Shown: positions 44,581-56,480 of the stretch, piece after piece
Layout of the letters: each line of letters begins with the position of its first letter
Numbering within the stretch: the stretch's first letter is position 1
Assembly (NCBI GenBank): GCA_012861695.1
Contig: JAAOOA010000453.1
Coordinates: 166,501-230,500, forward strand
From: Trematomus loennbergii
Taxonomy: Eukaryota; Chordata; Actinopteri; Perciformes; Nototheniidae
DNA length: 64,000 nucleotides
Reading direction: 5' to 3'
The notes under the pieces: model-generated
What the model was told of the DNA's origin: nothing
Databases searched by the model: none
The model's input: the letters and a program-made list of their open reading frames with translations, nothing else
Made by a program: the position numbers and the translations under genes

Positions 44581-45284
44581 ATTCTGTCTGATCTTTAAGT
44601 TGTGCCTCTCTGTGAATACTCTCACTTTGAGATATTACATCAATACAATTGATGAAGCAATAACAATATTTATAAATAAGTCCAGCTTTGTAAATATGAG
44701 GATTTGCTGTTTTTCTGTTTTATATCATTGTGTATGTAATGTCTATGCCTCTGGACATTTGAATTGGTATTTTCTTACTGTTGTGTAAAAATAACAGTTA
44801 AGCTATTCATCATCGTAAAAGCAATGAACAGATGAATTGATAACATATGAATGTATAACTCGATCATTGAGGTTATAAACTATACTTAGTTAATGAGCCA
44901 GGGGGTTGGTTGTGCCAATGTAGATGGACCATGTCTCATAGTGACTTTTTAAAGGTCTATAGTTTTGAAAAATGCATTATAGCATTGCAAGAATATAAGC
45001 TTTCTATATGCTATTACTCCTTATTTCAACCCTATATCATTGCAATTCTACATTTATCAGAATTTTAACTCTTTAAATGTTTGTTTACGTAATGCCATTG
45101 CTTGTGGGGTATTTTTTCTTTATGGAATAGATCAATGATTCGCAAAAACAAAATGCATTTGTATTTGTAAAGATAAACATGAAAAATTGCTATATATGGT
45201 CGAAAATAGTAAAAAGCTACATTTTGAAGTCATGTCATAATTACTTTTTTTCACACCATGTTACAGCATGGACCAGGAGTACAG
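44581..45284. other. AT-rich spacer before unit C
   Basis: No gene or repeat recognised. Unit B sequence beyond 35895 (including exon 1 of the zinc-finger gene) has no counterpart here. Confidence 0.45.
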
Positions 45285-45420
45285 AGCTTCGCGATTGTCA
45301 AGGGGGGGGGGGTGGAGTACAGAGCTTTGCGATTGTCAAGGGGGGGGGGGGGGGTGGAGTACAGAGCTTCGCGATTGTCAAGGGGGGGGGGGTAGTGGAG
45401 TACAGAGCTTCGCGACCGCA
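45285..45420. repeat. G-tract tandem repeat at the edge of unit C
   Basis: Three units of about 55 bp, each GTACAGAGCTTCGCGATTGTC followed by AA and a run of 10-14 G. The G runs could support quadruplex formation. The inverse is at 35840-35895. Confidence 0.9.
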
Positions 45421-45835
45421 GAGCGTGTGAACGTTGTGATCAGCTGTTTAGCGCAGGCTGCTGTACAGACCGACGTTAACAGCAGCCCTGTCTGTGCACA
45501 GTATGAGGTGTGATTTGTGCCAATGAACGAACTCACTGAGCAGACAATCGTGTCGATCGTTGCCTACCATGCCGTGAACTATGCCGCGAGAGAAGTAACG
45601 TGACACTCTCGTTGCCACCCCTCTCGTCTGAGAAGCTACGTGACGTCTGCGTCTGAAGTTACTTTACTTTGGTAGTTATCACCAAATAACCCAGTAATGT
45701 TACAGCTACTTAGTTGCTGTTCAAGCTAGACTCTATTTCAATATAGTTTTGGTATTAAAATAATGTTACACCTCTTGTATGCCCTGAATGCAAAAACAAC
45801 CACAGACAAGAATATATATTTTTAATTATCAAAAT
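45421..45835. repeat. Unit C edge, inverse of unit B edge
   Basis: Inverse complement of about 35424-35840. No gene. Confidence 0.6.
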
Positions 45836-46269
45836 TAGGGATGTCCCGATCACCTTTTTTTTGCTCCCGATCCGATTCCGATCATTTGATTTTGACAATC
45901 TGCCGATACCGATTTTTCCCGATCCGATCTTTATGCAATGCATTAAGAGAAAAAAAAGGTAACAGATAACGGCTGGTCATCCAACGCGATGAATTCAGCT
46001 ATCTTGGCTGTTATTTTTTGGCCTTTTCACTGTTCTGGGGCAGTTTCTCTTTCCTTTTAAAAGTCTCTGAAAGTGTTGGTTGTTTCAGTGCCGTTACCTG
46101 AGTGGCCGCTGTGTACTCGTCGTGTTGTTGTTGGTGTTTGTATTAGATTGGTCGTGTTGAACGTAGCTCTGTTCTTTCCACCACGCGGAACCTCCGCCTT
46201 GCAAACATTGCATCTGGCTGTTACACTGCCTTCGCTTTCAATTTTATAATACTTCCAAACTCCTGACAT
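45836..46269 (-). mobile_element. hAT remnant with BED finger, copy C
   Basis: The left end TAGGGATGTCCCGATC is at 45836. On the minus strand 46057-46269 encodes MSGVWKYYKIESEG and CNVC as in copies A and B, but the HTTH ligand pair is replaced by TPTTTRR, as in copy A. No catalytic domain. Confidence 0.75.
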
Positions 46270-46279
46270 TTTCTCTGTC

Positions 46280-47335
46280 CCGAGTCACCAGCTGAACGTA
46301 GCCTCTCGTTAGCTTACTGCTACTATTAGACCCAGTTTATTGCCATAAATATGATGATGGATTATCAGTAAAAAATTCTACGTGACACAGACACATTGGA
46401 TTAACCTTGAGCGGCGTTTTTATTCCGTTGAACACAACTTTTGATCACAAATCAAAAAAGGTAAGATGTAATTATTGTAATATGTTTGAAACCGGATGTT
46501 GTTTACTTTCTCTTTTCTGGCTGAAAGCTCCGCAAATTCGGGGTCGTACAGTGATGACACTACATGTATGGAATATGTGGAGTCTCAGCTTTAATCGGAT
46601 ATCTTGTTTGTGCAGTTACGATAAGTAATAATGGCATTTTGAGAGTGAGTGCTGTGCAAAACTCCGTTAGCATTAGTTAGCATTTTTTCGCAAAATGCTA
46701 ATTCAAAGGCTTGGTATTACTCTTGTGTTTCTTTTAGCTAAAAATGGTTCATATCTTCAGTTAGCTGAGATTCTTACCGTTAATCTGGTGCTACACATTA
46801 ATAGTTTCATAAATGTAAGAAGCCCTGAGACATTGTCTAAAAAAAAAGAAAAGTGGGAGGGGTCCAATGGGGGGACCGCCGTGCTTAAGAGGTTTAATAT
46901 AAAGGCTTGTATTTGCGTGCATTTCCTGTTCGGAAAGTGGCAATGTACTGAGAGTGGAAGTGTCCTGAGATTAGCGCCTGCAGGCAGGCTCCATGGACCT
47001 GTCAGCTCCGGACAGCGCAAAATGCGTACATGAAGCGCTACGTCATGAACGCAAGAAATCTACCCTCGTGGGGACGCGCTCATGTGATTGGCTTAGAATT
47101 GAGGAGACATCTGATTGGCTATAGATAGAAAAAATTACAAGTACGAATCGGGTGACCGTCAGGGGAGTCTCAAAAAACCCACACACGAATGCACAGCGAT
47201 CCATGCACAGAGAGCGGGTTGTGTTTGCAGGTGCAGCGGTTTTAAACGGAAAACAAATATGTGAGGATCAAAAATACATATGTAAAACTTATGTAAACAT
47301 ATGTAAAATTTTATTTACATGACAGTGTGAGAAAA
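46280..47335. repeat. Repeat unit V, copy C
   Basis: Matches units A and B without the 195-bp U patch seen in A, so it shows the unpatched arrangement at 46684-46955. No gene. Confidence 0.6.
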
Positions 47336-48026
47336 AGTTTTTAGAGAGTACTTGTCCATGGACAAGTGAGTTTGGCAATTTACTTGTCCGAATATATTTT
47401 TCACTTGTCCAGAATAGACAAAAATTGGGGCCACTGGAATCTTCTTCTTCGCCATCGTATTTTACATTTTCCCACGGTTTTTACGACACCGCTAACGTAA
47501 GTGAGCGGTAAGATTTTACTGCATCACACATAGGGTTGGGTATAGTTTGGATTTTAACGATTCCGGTTCTGCTTTTCGATTCCGGTTCTTTGCGAGGGTA
47601 AAAATAAGTCCCATGACAAACTGGGAGAAAAATATATTTATGAAAACATTAAGTCAAATCTGTATTCCTATTTACAAATCACTTCATACTGTTTAATTTC
47701 TTACGATTATTGAATAAAATTATATAAAAATAATCTCTGCATTGTGGTGCAGTTTGAGAATGTACAATTGGCCCAGTCTCCTCTGATGTTACACTGCAAC
47801 CTGCCTGTGAGACAGAGTCCAACCACACATGTCCAACACATAGGCCTAATAATAATACATTATATTTATAGCCTATAGAGAGAGAGAGAGAGAGAGAAGA
47901 ATATATCCACAGTTAATGTAAACTTGAATAATGTACTTCATTTGAATGTAATAATTATGTTGGTTGTTGGTTGTGGAAGCTCCAGTGAATGAGCATTAAC
48001 TGAGTTTTAAACATCACTTTAAAGCA
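47336..48026. other. Unit C-specific spacer
   Basis: Includes repeated ACTTGTCC motifs (47360-47410), a TAGGGTTGGGTATAG hAT-like end at about 47532 and a GA microsatellite at 47878-47900. It replaces the region shared by units A and B at 1560-1775. From 47905 it matches 6890-7010. No gene. Confidence 0.45.
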
Positions 48027-48297
48027 GGGGTGGGGAACCTTTTTCCTCTCAAGGGCCATTTCAAGTTTTTCAACATCCTCTGAGGGCCGTACAAATTATT
48101 GAACTCAACCTCTGCTTAAAAATACTAAAATCACAGCCCATTCATTTGGCCTTTCTTTCATGCTGTGCAAAGAAAAAGCAACCTCTGAATCCAGATATCT
48201 CACCATGACTCGCGCATGCACGTGCACGGTGTGGAGAAAGATATGGACACAAGATGTGTGCAATTTAGTTTACTATCCATGTGGACATGATTTAAGT
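48027..48297. mobile_element. hAT-type MITE fragment, copy C
   Basis: Same CAGGGGTGGGGAACC-ended block as at 7011-7285. Confidence 0.6.
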
Positions 48298-48545
48298 GGA
48301 GGGGGACCTCACCTCCTCTAGGGGGGACCTCACCTCCTCTAGGGGGACCTCACCTCCTCTAGGGGGGACCTCACCTCCTCTAGGGGGGACCTCACCTCCT
48401 CTAGGGGGGGACCTAACCTCCTCTAGGGGGGACCTCACCTCCTCTAGGGGGGGACCTAACCTCCTCTAGGGGGGACCTCACCTCCTCTAGGGGGGACCTC
48501 ACCTCCTCTAGGGGGGACCTAACCTCCTCTAGGGGGGTCCGGGGG
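48298..48545. repeat. 21-22 bp minisatellite, array 3
   Basis: About eleven ACCTCACCTCCTCTAGGGGGG-type units. Confidence 0.92.
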
Positions 48546-49342
48546 GCATGCTCCCCCGGGAAGATGTGTTTTTAAATATTGAAGTTAAAGCATCAATCTG
48601 GTGCACTTTGAGAGCAACATGAGGAGCTCTATAGATACATCTCTCAACACCCATATGAAACTGAACTGGAAACAGATTTAATTTTTCTTTATGGATATTT
48701 TACAAATCACTCTCCTTTCAAACTGTATTCTTGTTTATTAATAACAACTTTTTTTTACTGTCATATAGTATTTTATACCTGTTTACTTTATTCTCTTATT
48801 TTTGTATAACTATAATGATCATAAAAGATGTGCCTTTACCTCACTGGTTGGAGAACAAGCTTCTTATATTCGTTAGCATAGCTAGCTAACCAGATGCTAA
48901 TAACAGCAAAGTTATTGACTGTATGATCAGTATGACAGATGAACAGATCTCCACTGGGCTTTCAACTAAAGACACAGCCACGCAGAAACTGCGGCATGTG
49001 TACGGCTCCTTATGGGTACTGCAATCTTTGGAAGAGCCGGAGCGGCGTTCTGGTGCTCTCCGTCAGAACTGCACCCCTGTCAGACCAGACATATACCACG
49101 TGATGACACGTTAGGCTTGTGTTGTGTTCAAGGACCCTGACCGTGGCCAGGAAAAACAGGCACTCGCTTTTTTAATTGTTTTGCGGTCTAGATTTCTTTA
49201 ATTATTTTTTTGTGTGTGTTTATAAATTACCTCGAGGGGCCGTACCATATCTTCCCTTCTAAAAGGGTTAAATTAATAATTTTTTTCTCAAAGTAATGAT
49301 AAACCTGTGAGTTGGATGTAGAAAAGTCAGAACAATATAGAT
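48546..49342. repeat. Repeat unit U, copy 4, left part
   Basis: Matches 4920-5725 and 10442-11245. It is interrupted at 49342 by a LINE and resumes at 52115. Confidence 0.6.
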
Positions 49343-52114
49343 TTCATTTCATTTCATTTCAAACCTTTATTTATTCAGGTTGTATCCCATTGAGATCATT
49401 GACCTCTTTTTCAAGGGAGACCTGCTCAAGTAGGTTCCACATGAAACATTAAAAACATAAACAGAACAACAAAAAGGACATCATACAGTAGCATTACAGG
49501 GATTACAAATTACATACTATCCACATGCACAGGTACCAACAGCTTCCGATTCAGTAGCATCCAACCGAGCTTTAAAAACATTTAGTGGCACCAGATTGCT
49601 CAGTTTCCATTTTAATTGCAGACTATTCCAGGACAGTGGAGCTGCGCATCTAAATGCTATCTTCCCTAAGACAGTCCTAGCAGTTGGCACATTTAATAAA
49701 ACCACAGCATGCGATCTCAGGCAGTAGCCACTTACAATTCGCCGTGTGATCAGGGAGCAGATGTAGGATGGAAGTTTCCCTAACATGGCTTTATATATAA
49801 AAATATACCAGTGACTGAGCCTCCGTGCAGTTAGTGAAGGCAGACCAGCCTTGCATACAGGGTACAGTGATGAGTTAATGCTTTACAGTTTGTCACAAAT
49901 CTCAGTGCACTGTGATACGCAGCATCTAACTTGACCAGGCAATTGGCAGGTGCATTCATATAAATCAGATCACCATAGTCCAGCACAGGTAAAAAGGTCA
50001 CAGAGCCTTTTTCTGGCCTCGAGCGAGAAACAGGACTTGTTCCTGTAGAAGAAACCTAGCCTAACCCTCAGTTTGTTAAGCAGGTTATTGACATGACGTT
50101 TAAAAGTGAGACAATCATCAAGCCAGATACCAAGGTATTTGTAACAGGCAACCACTTCAAGTTTTATTCCTTGCGTAGTTAAGATATCTAAAACAGGCTC
50201 TGGTGTCTTTTTGGCTTTTGAAAAGAGCATTACCTTGGTTTTATCAACATTTAAAAGAAGCTTTAGTTCAGAGAGCTGAGTCTGAATAATGTCAAAAGCA
50301 GCTTGCAATTCAACACCAGCCTCCTTAATGGAGGGACATGCACAGTACATAACGGTATCGTCCGCATAAAAATGTAATGTTGCTCCATCGACATTTTCAC
50401 CTAAACTATTGATGTAGATGGAGAATAAAAGTGGACCTAAAACAGAACCTTGAGGAACACCATTAGCAATGTTTAACCACTCAGAAGACAGCCCATCAAA
50501 ATGAACACATTGGGACCTTTCAGAGAGGTAGTTCACAAACCACCCCACTGCATGGCTGGATAAGCCAATACTGAGTAGCCTCTGCTTTAAGATGCGATGA
50601 TCGACGGTATCAAACGCTTTGGAAAGGTCAATAAATAGAGCTGCACAAGCTCTGCTTATTATCTAAAATACTCGCCACATCATTCACCACTTTCATTGTG
50701 GCAGTGATGGTGCTATGTTGCTTTCTGAAGCCTGACTGATGTTTGACAGGATGTCATTTGTACATAAAAACACCTTTACCTGTTCACTCACTAGGCGTTC
50801 AAGAACCTTAGCCAGAACTGACAATTTAGAGATGGGCCTATAATATTTAAAAAACAGTTGCCTCCCCTCCTTTCAGCAAAGGCAGGACATACGCTGACTT
50901 CCATACTTTGGAATTGTGTTTGTGCTGAGGGAGAGGTTAAAAAGAGTAGTGAGAGGTGGAGCAATAAAATCTGCAGCTATCTTTAAAAAGAAAGGTTCCA
51001 CGTTGTCCGGGCCGGCCGGTTTCTTAGGATCTAACTTGGTTAAAGCTTCACGAACAACATCAACAGTAAAAGGAGTAAAACTGAAAGGGTTTTCCAGACC
51101 ACATTGTTCAGAGTCACCGACTGTGGTGTTCACAGTAGCAGAGTTAGTGACAGAATCAAACAGAGAGCCACAGGACACAAAATGCTCATTAAAACAATTT
51201 AGCATAGTAGCCCTGTCCGATATAGAGCCAGATGCTGTGGTAATGCACGGAGGTAGCTCATTTCGGATCTCACCGGTGGATAGCGATTTTATGGCTTTCC
51301 AAAATTTCCTAGGATTATTTAGGTTTTCTGTAATAACTGACAAATAGTACTTTGACTCAGCACTTTTGACCTGTGAAGTGAAGCTATTCTTAGCTGCCTA
51401 AAACGCAGCCATTCTACCTCTGAGCCTGATTTCCTAGCCTTTGCCCAGGCCTTGTTTCTCTCATGTAGGAGACTGGACAGTTCAGCAGAAACCAAGGATT
51501 GTCTCGTCCCTTTACTCTAAAAGTACGTAGGGGTGCATGTCTATCAATAATTTCCATAAAACCAAGATAAAAATAAGACCATGCAGTTTCAACATCAGCA
51601 CACAGATCGATTTTTCCCCAATCAAACCCAAACAGATCATGAACAAAACCCTGCTCCACAAAATGTTTTATGTGTCTCTTAATAATAATACGGGGTTTAA
51701 CCTTTTGGACCTTAGTGTCCCTAATTGTGGCTACAACACAGTGGTCACTCACATCATTTGCAAATACTCCCACAGATGGGTATTTATAGGGAACATTAGT
51801 TAGAATGAGATCAATTAGGGAGGATTCATTATGGGACTTAACGTTAGGGCGAGTAGGACTGTCAACAATCTGAGTAACATTCAGAGAGATACAAAGGTTT
51901 TTAAAATCCTCTGATACTGCAGTTAACCAGTCCCAGTTAAAATCTCCAAGTAGCACTATTTCCTTGTAGTCTAGTTGTGATAAAAGTTTTGCTAGTGAAG
52001 ACAAGGAGTCCTTGACAGCTGAGGGGGGTCTGTAACACCCCACCACCATGACTTGTTGCCCCTTTGCCACTTCTATATTTAAGGCTAAAAATTCGAATCT
52101 GTGTTCACTGTGTG
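49343..52114 (-). mobile_element. LINE, copy C, with 3' tail and target duplication
   Basis: The 3' end carries a GAAAT repeat tail (49343-49362 on the plus strand). Reading on the minus strand from 52114: endonuclease (GDFNWDW, DLILTN, VSDHCVVATIRD; 51414-52070), linker (50873-51343), and reverse transcriptase in 49970-50548 with [28 protein letters not shown] and KYLGIWLDDCLTFKRH. Several frameshifts separate the blocks. The N-terminal 2A-like part present in copy A is missing, so this copy is 5'-truncated. AGAT flanks both sides (49339-49342 and 52115-52118), and the uninterrupted sites at 5711-5740 and 11233-11260 show the empty state. Confidence 0.9.
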
Positions 52115-53050
52115 AGATGTTTTTTATTTTAAAGAAAATTCAGATTGAACATAGTAAAAAACTGGGTTTCTTTTTTACTTATAGTGAAAACTACCCTTGG
52201 ATGATGGGATAGTAGACTAAAAACTTTAGGAATCCAAAGTAGAACATATAATAAGTTCCCTGTATCAAGATTGATGCAAAACAAGTGACATTTTACCTTT
52301 TTAGAGAGATTTAGCTAAAAAAACTCCACCTCTGAGGTGATTTGGGTGGAAATGGGGGTTTTACCGTTTCTCTGGAACCCATTGGTCGATTTTGGTGATT
52401 GACATCTCTTTCTGGCCGTTAGAGCCAATAGAATCGAAGGGGGGTTTTCACATAGACTCCAACGTTAACACAAGAAGGTGGGGGCTTCGCGCATGCAGGT
52501 TCGCAGCAGAGTGAACCTATCTCTCGCTCTGACATCTAGAAACAGAAAAGCAGTTTTATTGCTTATGGATTATCAGAAATCATTTCAAAGGGACACAGAC
52601 ACATTGGATTAACCTATGGATTAACTTCAGCAGCGTTTTTATCGTTTTAATGCCATTGAAGACCACTTTGGAGAGACTACAGAGCTTTAGCTACCTAGCG
52701 CCACATGTTTTGATGTCTGTTTTTGTTTATAAAGTCGCGATTTCGTATAATTCAGTGATAATGAGGGTACCCATCGATTCTGTGTCACCTCACGATGTGA
52801 ATCGATGTCATGGATGTGCAGAAAAGATAAATAATAAGGTTTTGTGAGTGATTTTCGGTGCATTAATCTGTTAGCATTTTTCGCTCGTTGCTAATTCAGA
52901 GGCTCAGTGTTAGCATTGTGGGTTGTTTTTGATTTTTTTTTTTTAAATGATCAGTTAGATGAGTTTCTTCCCGTTATGAACATGCCCTCAGACACTGTTT
53001 CCTGCAAGATGTTGCGGGAGTGCCGGGGTCTCTCGTGCTTAACAGGTTAA
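52115..53050. repeat. Repeat unit U, copy 4, right part
   Basis: Continues unit U after the LINE. It ends CTCTCGTGCTTAACAGGTTAA at about 53049, next to TA-rich simple repeats (53085-53115). Confidence 0.55.
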
Positions 53051-53081
53051 GTAATTAAAACATTAATCAATTATTGCCAAC

Positions 53082-53117
<36 letters not shown>

Positions 53118-53250
53118 GATAAAAGTAAAGAATGCAGTTTTCCCCGTTCTCCATAAAAACTGTGGATGTTTTAGAGCTGCAGAAATATACCATATATATA
53201 TATATATATATATGGTATATTTTGAGAGAGATATACACTAGTATTAGACG

Positions 53251-54259
53251 CAGTCAAAAGTTTGGACACATCTTCTATTTCGAAGTTTTTTATTTATTTA
53301 AATTGGTTCTACTTTCTAGATTTATACTGAAGACATCAAAACTATAAAGGAACACATTAAAGGTGGGGTAGGTAATTTTGGAGAAACCAGCTTGAGTGCG
53401 CTAGAATTTGAAAATACACAACCGGAAAAATCTGCCACTTCCTTACAGAGCCCCTCCTCCAACACACACGAACGCGCACATGACCAATGAGGGCACGAGA
53501 TAAGTTTGTGCACAGATGGAAGGCTGACAGGCAGGTAGGCCATCCAGTTATTTTAGCCGGGCCGGCTCAGATGATTGGTCGTGCTTTTTACAGTACTACG
53601 GCTTCCACAGATGACATTTTTTTTTTTTTTTTCGGCTACTGCAGAATGCTGTGGTAGCCATGCTGGTTAAGGGTGCCTTGAATTCTGAATAAATCACCAA
53701 CAGTGTCACCAGTCTCTGAGCAGAGGTAACTCTGATGTATTGATCCTCTGCAGAGGTAACTCTTGCTCTTCCTTTCCCGGGGGGTCCTCATGAGAGCCAG
53801 TCTCATCATAGCGTTCCATGGTTTTTGCGACTGCACTTTAGGATACATTCAAAGTTCTTGACATTTTCCGGATCGACTGGCCTTCATTTCTTAAAGTGAT
53901 GATGGACGGTCGTTTCTCTTTACTGAGTTGAGTGGTTCTTGCTATAATATGGATTGCAACAGAAGTCAAATAGGGCTTTCCACTGTGCACTAACTCTACC
54001 TCTGCTCAACACAACTGATGGTCTCAAACTCATTCAGAAGGCAAGTCATTCCACACATTGACTCTTGACAAGGCTCACGTGTTGATTGAAAACCATTCCA
54101 GGTGACGACCTCATGAAGCTGACTGAGAGAAGCCAACAGTGTGCAAAGCTGTCATCGAGGCAAAAGGGGGCTACTTTGAAGAATCTAAAATAAAAATCAT
54201 ATTCTTGATTTTTTTAACACTTTTTTGTTCACTAGATAATTCCATGTGTTCTTTCATAG
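53251..54259 (-). mobile_element. Tc1/mariner element, copy C, internally deleted, with half MITE
   Basis: Left end CAGTCAAAAGTTTGGACAC, MITE half at 53357-53620, then a T-run junction (53619-53632) into the Tc1 interior, the same junction as in copy B. Minus-strand transposase remnant around 53640-53950. Right end at 54259. Confidence 0.85.
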
Positions 54260-54267
54260 ACTTTTCT

Positions 54268-54415
54268 ACATCCAACTCACAGGTTTATCATTACTTTGAG
54301 AAAACAGATTATTAATTTAACCCTTTTAGAAGGGAAGATATGGTCATTTGTTCTGGGAATGTCATTTTCGAGCCTGAGACCTGAAAAACAGGCTCAGAAC
54401 TTAACAGGTTAACAG
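54268..54415. repeat. TTAA-ended repeat terminus next to zinc-finger exon 2, copy C
   Basis: Same block as 13525-13669, ending AACTTAACAGGTTAA about 38 bp before the exon 2 acceptor. Confidence 0.5.
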
Positions 54416-54449
54416 TTTGTTCTGACTGTGTATTTCCTGTTTCCTGCAG

Positions 54450-55672
54450 ACGTCCAGCAGCTGGTGGTGGTTAAAGAAGAGCTTCTCCCTGACCAGCAGG
54501 ACCCAGAGCCCCCCCACACATTAAGCAGGAACAGGAGGAACTCTGGATCAGTCAGGAGGGAGAGCAGCTTCAGGAGCTGGAGGAGGCTGATGTCACCAAG
54601 TCCACTTTCACTCCTGACCCTGTGAAGAGTGAAGATGATGAAGAGAAACCTCAGTCCTCTCAGCCTCATCAAAGACAAACTGAACACATGGAAACAGAAG
54701 CTGATGGAGAGGACTGTGGAGGACCAGAACCAGCCAGGAGCTCAGATCCAGAGAGACATTTACAACCAGAGACTGAGGACAACACTGAAGACTCTTCTGA
54801 ACCTGACACTGGAGACTTCTGAACCTGACACTGGAGACTGACACTGGAGACTCTTCTGAACCTGACACTGAGACTCTTGAACCTGTGGAGACTCTTCTGA
54901 ACCTGACTGGAGACTCTTCTGAACCTGACACTGGAGACTCTTCTGAACCTGACACTGAAGACAGTGCTGATTGGAAAGAGACCAGAGAACCTGCGTCAGG
55001 CTCAAACTCACTGAAAAATAGACATGAATCTGTCAGTGATCCACAACGTAGTGCTGAAAAGAAACCATTCAGCTGCTCAGTCTGTAAGAAAGCTTTTTCA
55101 CATAGTGGACATTTAAAGATACACATCAGAGTCCACACAGGAGAGAAACCATTCAGCTGCTCAGTCTGTAAGAAAGCTTTTTCACATAGTAGAAGTTTAA
55201 AGGAACACATGAGAGTCCACACAGGAGAGAAACCACACAGCTGCTCAGTCTGTAAGAAAGCTTTTTCACATAGTGGAAGTTTAAAGGAACACATGAGACT
55301 CCACACAGGAGAGAAACCACACAGCTGCTCAGTCTGTACGAAATCTTTTTCACATAGTGGAAGTTTAAAGACACACATGAGAATCCACACAGGAGAGAAA
55401 TCACACAGCTGCTCAGTCTGTAAGAAAGCTTTTTCACATAGTGGAAGTTTAAAGGAACACATGAGAGTCCCACACAGGAGAGAAACCACACAGCTGCTCA
55501 GTCTGTAAGAAAGCTTTTTCACATAGTGGAAGTTTAAAGACACACATGAGACTCCACACAGGAGAGAAACCACACAGCTGCTCAGTCTGTAAGAAAGCTT
55601 TTTCACAGAGTGGACATTTAAAGAAACACATGAGAATGTTACATCATCCAGTTCAACTGTCATCCACATATT
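54450..55672 (+). pseudogene. C2H2 zinc-finger gene, orphan exon 2, copy C (seven finger units, frameshifted)
   Basis: The acceptor TTTCCTGCAG is followed by [13 protein letters not shown]. The frame shifts at a C-run (seven C here, eight in copies A and B) near 54510, again in the degraded DSSEPDTG repeat block (54785-54955), and once more near 55470 where one C is gained. Five consecutive fingers are open from 55063 ([16 protein letters not shown]), and two more follow after the last shift. The array does not end normally: after HLKKHMRM at about 55636 the sequence jumps to what is position 15472 in unit A, removing the end of the gene and some 520 bp of tail. No exon 1 is present upstream. 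Confidence 0.8.
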
Positions 55673-56118
55673 AGTGATTCAAAACAGCAATGTGTGAGAT
55701 ATGGCTAGTAATTGGCTATTTCAACAGAATGTGAAGAGGTTACAGTCTTGAGGCCATGTCCAATATGTTTATGTTTTGTTTGATTAAATCTACTGAAATG
55801 AGCATTCAATGACTAAATTATTCTTAATTACTGTCATTACATCATGGGTTTGCATTGCAATATTAGAACGCATAAAACCCAACTTTATTTCTTCCAAGTT
55901 GCGGGTGTTCATTGTTTAGAAGTCCGCTGTGTTTCATCCAAGCGTCCACTTCGTGCTCCGATAATGCTGAAAGTATCTGTTGTATGCTTTACCTGCTCCA
56001 GTAACACAAGTGTAATTCACTGGACAGAGACAAGAGATAGTGGATGGATCCAGAGGAGAACCAGAAGATAGTCCGTATAGAGCCTTCAGGTTCTGAAAAT
56101 GATCAGGGATAGAGCTAG
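55673..56118. repeat. Tail of unit C (shortened)
   Basis: Matches 15515-15940 of unit A. It ends at GGGATAGAGCTAG, where an inverted DIRS piece is joined. Confidence 0.6.
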
Positions 56119-56472
56119 TTACCTACTGTAACTCCAGCCCTCTAAGGCTATCGCTATTGGGTTAAGGGCGAAGCAAGATGTAGTCTGCGCCCCACTGGGT
56201 CCGCCCGGTACTAGAAGCACAGACACACCTGCTCAGATAATAACCTATTGCGCCATGCGAATGGCGCATCACAGTCCCTGGAATATAGCATAACATGAAT
56301 ATTCTCCATGAGGGGACGAAGGCTGTTTTTCCTCCCTTTGAGGAACCCTGGAAACAGCCTCTTTCAACAGGAGTTCCTGCAGCTCTGGAGCGCAAGACAC
56401 TGTTCCTGGGATGACGGGAGTGTTTCCTGTATCCCATTGAACTGTGGGGGGCGAGAGGCGAACTGTATAGGC
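56119..56472 (-). mobile_element. Inverted DIRS fragment
   Basis: Inverse complement of about 22895-23250, covering the ORF2 start (on the minus strand SMGYRKHSRHPRNSV in one frame) and part of the terminal hairpin. It links the end of unit C to the hAT element. Confidence 0.65.
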
Positions 56473-56480
56473 ATAGGCAG

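Noticed and set aside
54608..55669. 353-residue minus-strand frame over copy C
   Set aside because: Same kind of antisense shadow; it is long only because finger repeats lack stops in that frame.
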